Source: Clostridiaceae bacterium (lineage in GTDB: Bacteria; Bacillota; Clostridia; Clostridiales; Clostridiaceae). From it: 8,424 nucleotides of DNA. The first letter of the stretch is position 1; each line of letters begins with the position of its first letter. Both the position numbers and the translations under genes were made by a program. Location of the stretch: NCBI GenBank assembly GCA_902363375.1, contig CABIZX010000012.1:1-8424 (forward strand). The letters are read 5' to 3'. Under the pieces are notes generated by a model. That model did no database searches, had not been told where the DNA came from, and saw only the letters and a program-made list of their open reading frames with translations. This document shows, in pieces, positions 6,110 to 8,424 of the stretch.

Positions 6110-6745
6110 ATGATAAAATATATTTCTTATAATGTTAAACAATGTACTATAGAAGAATTACTAAAGTATTACAACCCTAAGGTTATAAATAAATATTGTG
6201 AAAGCTGTAATAAGTTTAGTAAATTCTGGTCATGTCCTCCATTATCCTTTAATGACCTAGAATATATATCCAAATATAAATATTGTTATGTAATTAGTGG
6301 TAAAACCTACATAAATCAAATTCCTGAAGATGAATTAAATAATCTTGTAGAGCATGCTCTTACCAAATATAGTAGCATCAGTAATGGTAATGATGAATTT
6401 TCAAATACATTTAATGGTTTATACTATAGCTTTAGAGAATTTAATGATAATAAACTGCTTTCATTAGAGTCCCATTTTTCTGATACAACTGCCCTTTTTT
6501 CTGGAAGGTGTTTGATTTGCAATAATTGTTCACGTAGCAATAATATGTCTTGTATCTTTCCAAATAAATTAAGATATTCTCTAGAAGGTCTTGGTTTTGA
6601 TGTGTCTGGAATAATTGAGAATATTGTTAATGATAAAATCCAATGGAGTAATGATTCTAGGCCTGAATATGTCACCTGTGTTTCTGGACTACTTTCTAAT
6701 TCAAAAATTCCTGAAGAAAAAATTGTAGAATTACTTAAAAGATAA
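6110..6745 (+). CDS. DUF2284 family cysteine-rich predicted metal-binding protein
   Basis: A 211-residue soluble protein. The N-terminal CESCNKFSKFWSCPP motif (Cys30, Cys33, Cys42) and the later cluster Cys134, Cys137, Cys140, Cys148 (GRCLICNNC, then SCIFP) are the two conserved cysteine groups of DUF2284 (PF10050). They are followed by the typical R-x-S-x-E-x-x-G-x-DV stretch (155-165). The spacing suggests binding of an Fe-S cluster or another metal, but no cofactor or reaction is established that I know of. The ATG at 6110 is chosen because GAGGTG lies about 7 nt upstream; an in-frame TTG five codons earlier overlaps that site. gapN follows after 88 nt in the same direction, so read-through into it is possible through the hairpin at 6772-6830. 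Confidence 0.87.
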   Translation: MIKYISYNVKQCTIEELLKYYNPKVINKYCESCNKFSKFWSCPPLSFNDLEYISKYKYCYVISGKTYINQIPEDELNNLVEHALTKYSSISNGNDEFSNTFNGLYYSFREFNDNKLLSLESHFSDTTALFSGRCLICNNCSRSNNMSCIFPNKLRYSLEGLGFDVSGIIENIVNDKIQWSNDSRPEYVTCVSGLLSNSKIPEEKIVELLKR

Positions 6746-6771
6746 GGCTTAATATTTTATTTATAGTATTT

Positions 6772-6830
6772 AAAATTACCTCTTTGATAATAATAATGGT
6801 ATTAAATATCATTATGAAAGAGGTGATTTT
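6772..6830 (+). promoter_or_regulatory. Long inverted repeat burying the gapN ribosome binding site
   Basis: Arms AAAATTACCTCTTT (6772-6785) and AAAGAGGTGATTTT (6817-6830) pair over all 14 positions, one as U-G. After a G/G mismatch, further pairs form inside (6787-6791 with 6811-6815, 6793-6795 with 6807-6809). The 3' arm contains the complete gapN Shine-Dalgarno AAAGAGGTGA and ends 3 nt before the TTG start. In read-through RNA the site would be closed. Because the 3' arm merges into TTTTTCTTT, the hairpin could also act as a weak terminator for the DUF2284 gene. The structure is seen; both roles are inference. Confidence 0.65.
6784..6812 (+). promoter_or_regulatory. Candidate gapN promoter nested in the inverted repeat
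   Basis: A -35 TTGATA (6784-6789), a 17-bp spacer and a -10 TATCAT (6807-6812) give five of six consensus bases in each box. The predicted start near 6819 gives a leader of about 15 nt that keeps the Shine-Dalgarno but lacks the left arm of the inverted repeat. Confidence 0.55.
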
Positions 6831-6833
6831 TCT

Positions 6834-8282
6834 TTGTTCAAATGTGTAAAGAAAGAGAATCATTATTGTAATTTAGTAAACGGTCAATGGATGACGACTG
6901 AGAACACTATAGATATTTTTGCTCCTAGTAATAATTCTTTTATAGGGACTATCCCTCAAATGAATAAAGCTGATGTAGACCAAGTGATAAGTTTTGCTAA
7001 AGAAAGTCAAAAATCTTGGAGCGATATGCCAGTTAGCAAACGTTCTGAAATTTTACATAGAGCAGCAACTTTGCTTGAAGAAAATTGTGATGAACTTGCT
7101 AATGTTCTTATGATGGAGATAGGAAAAGATATAAACTCATCTATTTCGGAAGTAAAACGTACTGCAGACTTCATTCGATTCACTGCAGATTCTGGTAAAA
7201 ATTTAGAAGGTGAAACCATAGCAGCAGATACTTTTCCTGGATTTAAAAAGAATAAGATGAGTTTAGTTCAAAGAGTTCCCATCGGCTTAGTCCTTGCCAT
7301 TTCTCCTTTTAATTATCCAATTAATTTATCTGCATCTAAAATAGCACCTGCATTAGTTGGTGGTAATAGTGTTATTCTCAAGCCTCCAACCCAAGGTGCC
7401 ATTAGCGCTCTTCACCTTATTAGAATCTTTCAAGAAGCAGGTGTTCCGAATGGAGTATTAAACTCCGTCACAGGTAAATCTTCTGAGATAGGTGATTATC
7501 TTGTTACTAATGATAATATTAACTTCATTAATTTTACAGGTTCTACAGATGTAGGTAAGCACATAGCTAAAATTGCTGGTATGGTGCCTATGATAATGGA
7601 GTTGGGTGGAAAAGATGCTGCCATTGTTCTTAAAGATGCAGATTTAGATGATACAGCTAGAGAAATTGTTTCAGGTGCCTACAGCTATTCTGGTCAACGA
7701 TGCACCGCTATTAAACGTGTATTAGTTACAGAGGATGTTGCTGATGAATTATCCTCTAAGATCTTAGAGGAAGTAAAAAAATTAACTATTGGATCGCCTG
7801 AGTCTGGTGCTAAAATTACTCCATTAATTGATAAAAAATCTGCTGATTTTGTTGAAACTCTTATCCAAGATGCTTTAAATAAAGGGGCAAAATTATTACA
7901 TGGCAATAAAAGAGAAGGAAATTTAATATATCCAACTCTTTTTGATATGGTAAATAGCGATATGCGTCTTGCCTGGGAAGAACCTTTTGGCCCTGTACTT
8001 CCTATAATTAGGGTAAAAGATAAAGATGAAGCAATTGAAATTGCTAACAAGTCTCAATATGGTCTTCAATCTAGTGTGTTTACAAGAAACATAAATGATG
8101 CCTTTTATGTAGCTAATAAATTAGAAGTAGGAGCTGTCCAAATAAATAATAAGTCTGAAAGAGGACCAGACCACTTTCCATTTTCTGGAGTTAAGTCTTC
8201 TGGTATGGGTACTCAAGGTATTAAATATAGCATAGAAGCTATGACTAGACTTAAATCTATAGTATTAACAATTGATAATTAA
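6834..8282 (+). CDS. gapN: NADP-dependent non-phosphorylating glyceraldehyde-3-phosphate dehydrogenase
   Basis: A 482-residue aldehyde dehydrogenase superfamily enzyme closely resembling streptococcal GapN (EC 1.2.1.9). That enzyme oxidises glyceraldehyde-3-phosphate directly to 3-phosphoglycerate, making NADPH and bypassing the ATP step of glycolysis. Visible features: oxyanion Asn160 in AISPFNYP, Lys183 in LKPPTQG of the cofactor site, FTGSTDVG (234-241), general base Glu256 in MELGGKD, catalytic Cys290 in SGQRCTAIKR, and EEPFGPVLPI near 382. PPTQG, GQRCTA.KR and the KYSIEAM tail are GapN-like rather than general ALDH. The start is TTG at 6834, 8 nt after AAAGAGGTGA; the first in-frame ATG (codon 20) would remove conserved N-terminal sequence. 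Expression may depend on which promoter makes the mRNA. Confidence 0.92.
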   Translation: MFKCVKKENHYCNLVNGQWMTTENTIDIFAPSNNSFIGTIPQMNKADVDQVISFAKESQKSWSDMPVSKRSEILHRAATLLEENCDELANVLMMEIGKDINSSISEVKRTADFIRFTADSGKNLEGETIAADTFPGFKKNKMSLVQRVPIGLVLAISPFNYPINLSASKIAPALVGGNSVILKPPTQGAISALHLIRIFQEAGVPNGVLNSVTGKSSEIGDYLVTNDNINFINFTGSTDVGKHIAKIAGMVPMIMELGGKDAAIVLKDADLDDTAREIVSGAYSYSGQRCTAIKRVLVTEDVADELSSKILEEVKKLTIGSPESGAKITPLIDKKSADFVETLIQDALNKGAKLLHGNKREGNLIYPTLFDMVNSDMRLAWEEPFGPVLPIIRVKDKDEAIEIANKSQYGLQSSVFTRNINDAFYVANKLEVGAVQINNKSERGPDHFPFSGVKSSGMGTQGIKYSIEAMTRLKSIVLTIDN

Positions 8283-8315
8283 ATATAATAAAAAAGCTTC
8301 AAGAGTTTTAAAATG

Positions 8316-8366
8316 GAACCTATAGAATAGACACTTTAAAAAGACTATTCATATAGGTTCTTTTTT
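8316..8366 (+). terminator. Intrinsic terminator after gapN
   Basis: The left arm (8316-8330, GAACCTATA plus GAATAG) pairs with 8345-8350 and 8352-8360, with one bulged A at 8351 and a 14-nt loop. Six T follow (8361-8366). It lies 33 nt after the gapN stop; nothing else is seen between the two. Confidence 0.85.
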
Positions 8367-8400
8367 GTGTACAATAAAAAACAGAAAGGTTGTGAATACC

Positions 8401-8424
8401 ATGAGTAAAAAGTTATTCTCGAAA
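8401..8424 (+). CDS. Start of an unidentified gene (first 8 codons)
   Basis: The last 24 bases read MSKKLFSK with no stop before the window edge. An AAAGG purine patch (8384-8388) lies about 12 nt before the ATG, which is long for a Shine-Dalgarno spacing. A TACAAT -10-like hexamer is at 8370-8375, with no clear -35. A lysine-rich start could open a signal peptide, but eight residues cannot show this. It is a gene start by position and direction only. Confidence 0.5.

Noticed and set aside
6424..6675. Minus-strand open frame inside the DUF2284 gene (similar antisense frames occur within gapN and the amidohydrolase gene)
   Set aside because: All overlap strongly supported genes and show no independent start signal or family match.
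8283..8400. Possible riboswitch or T-box before the last gene
   Set aside because: Only one hairpin with a T-run is present, best explained as the gapN terminator; no T-box core or other riboswitch motif was seen.

Overview
The window is low-GC Firmicutes DNA, most likely Clostridium sensu stricto or a close relative. The evidence is the AT-rich base composition, strong AGGAGG-type ribosome binding sites, a clostridial-type 16S rRNA 5' end, and families common in clostridia (DUF1904, DUF378, DUF2284, GapN). Species cannot be assigned by eye.

Layout. Positions 1-558 are the 5' part of a 16S rRNA gene on the minus strand, cut by the window edge. Its leader (559-792, with a boxA-like element) and a near-consensus promoter (799-827) follow. 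From there to about 1100 there is no gene, only three inverted repeats just upstream of the rRNA promoter. The minus strand then carries a DUF1904 gene (1153-1479) downstream of cysS (1561-2967, cysteinyl-tRNA synthetase). After a divergent intergenic region come a plus-strand YtcJ-type amidohydrolase (3452-5056), a bidirectional terminator, a convergent small membrane protein (5136-5513, minus), and then plus-strand genes: a DUF378 membrane protein (5704-5928), a DUF2284 cysteine-rich protein (6110-6745), gapN (6834-8282, non-phosphorylating glyceraldehyde-3-phosphate dehydrogenase), and the first eight codons of another gene at 8401.

The most interesting element is the cysS leader (about 3245 to 2968, minus strand). 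It encodes an unannotated 14-residue peptide, MCRCCCCCFGMCII, with its own promoter and ribosome binding site. Five consecutive UGU cysteine codons lie inside it. It is followed by an intrinsic terminator before cysS. The leader can form mutually exclusive 1:2, 2:3 and 3:4 pairings like those of the enterobacterial trp leader. This reads as ribosome-mediated transcription attenuation that senses charged tRNA-Cys and controls the enzyme that charges tRNA-Cys. I see no T-box motif, the device usually expected for aminoacyl-tRNA synthetase genes in Firmicutes.

A second regulatory oddity is upstream of gapN: a 14-bp-arm inverted repeat holds the gapN ribosome binding site in its 3' arm, and a good promoter sits inside it. 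Read-through and locally started mRNAs could therefore be translated differently. The genes otherwise look like ordinary chromosomal neighbours with no single shared pathway. I see no phage, insertion sequence, CRISPR array or defence genes.
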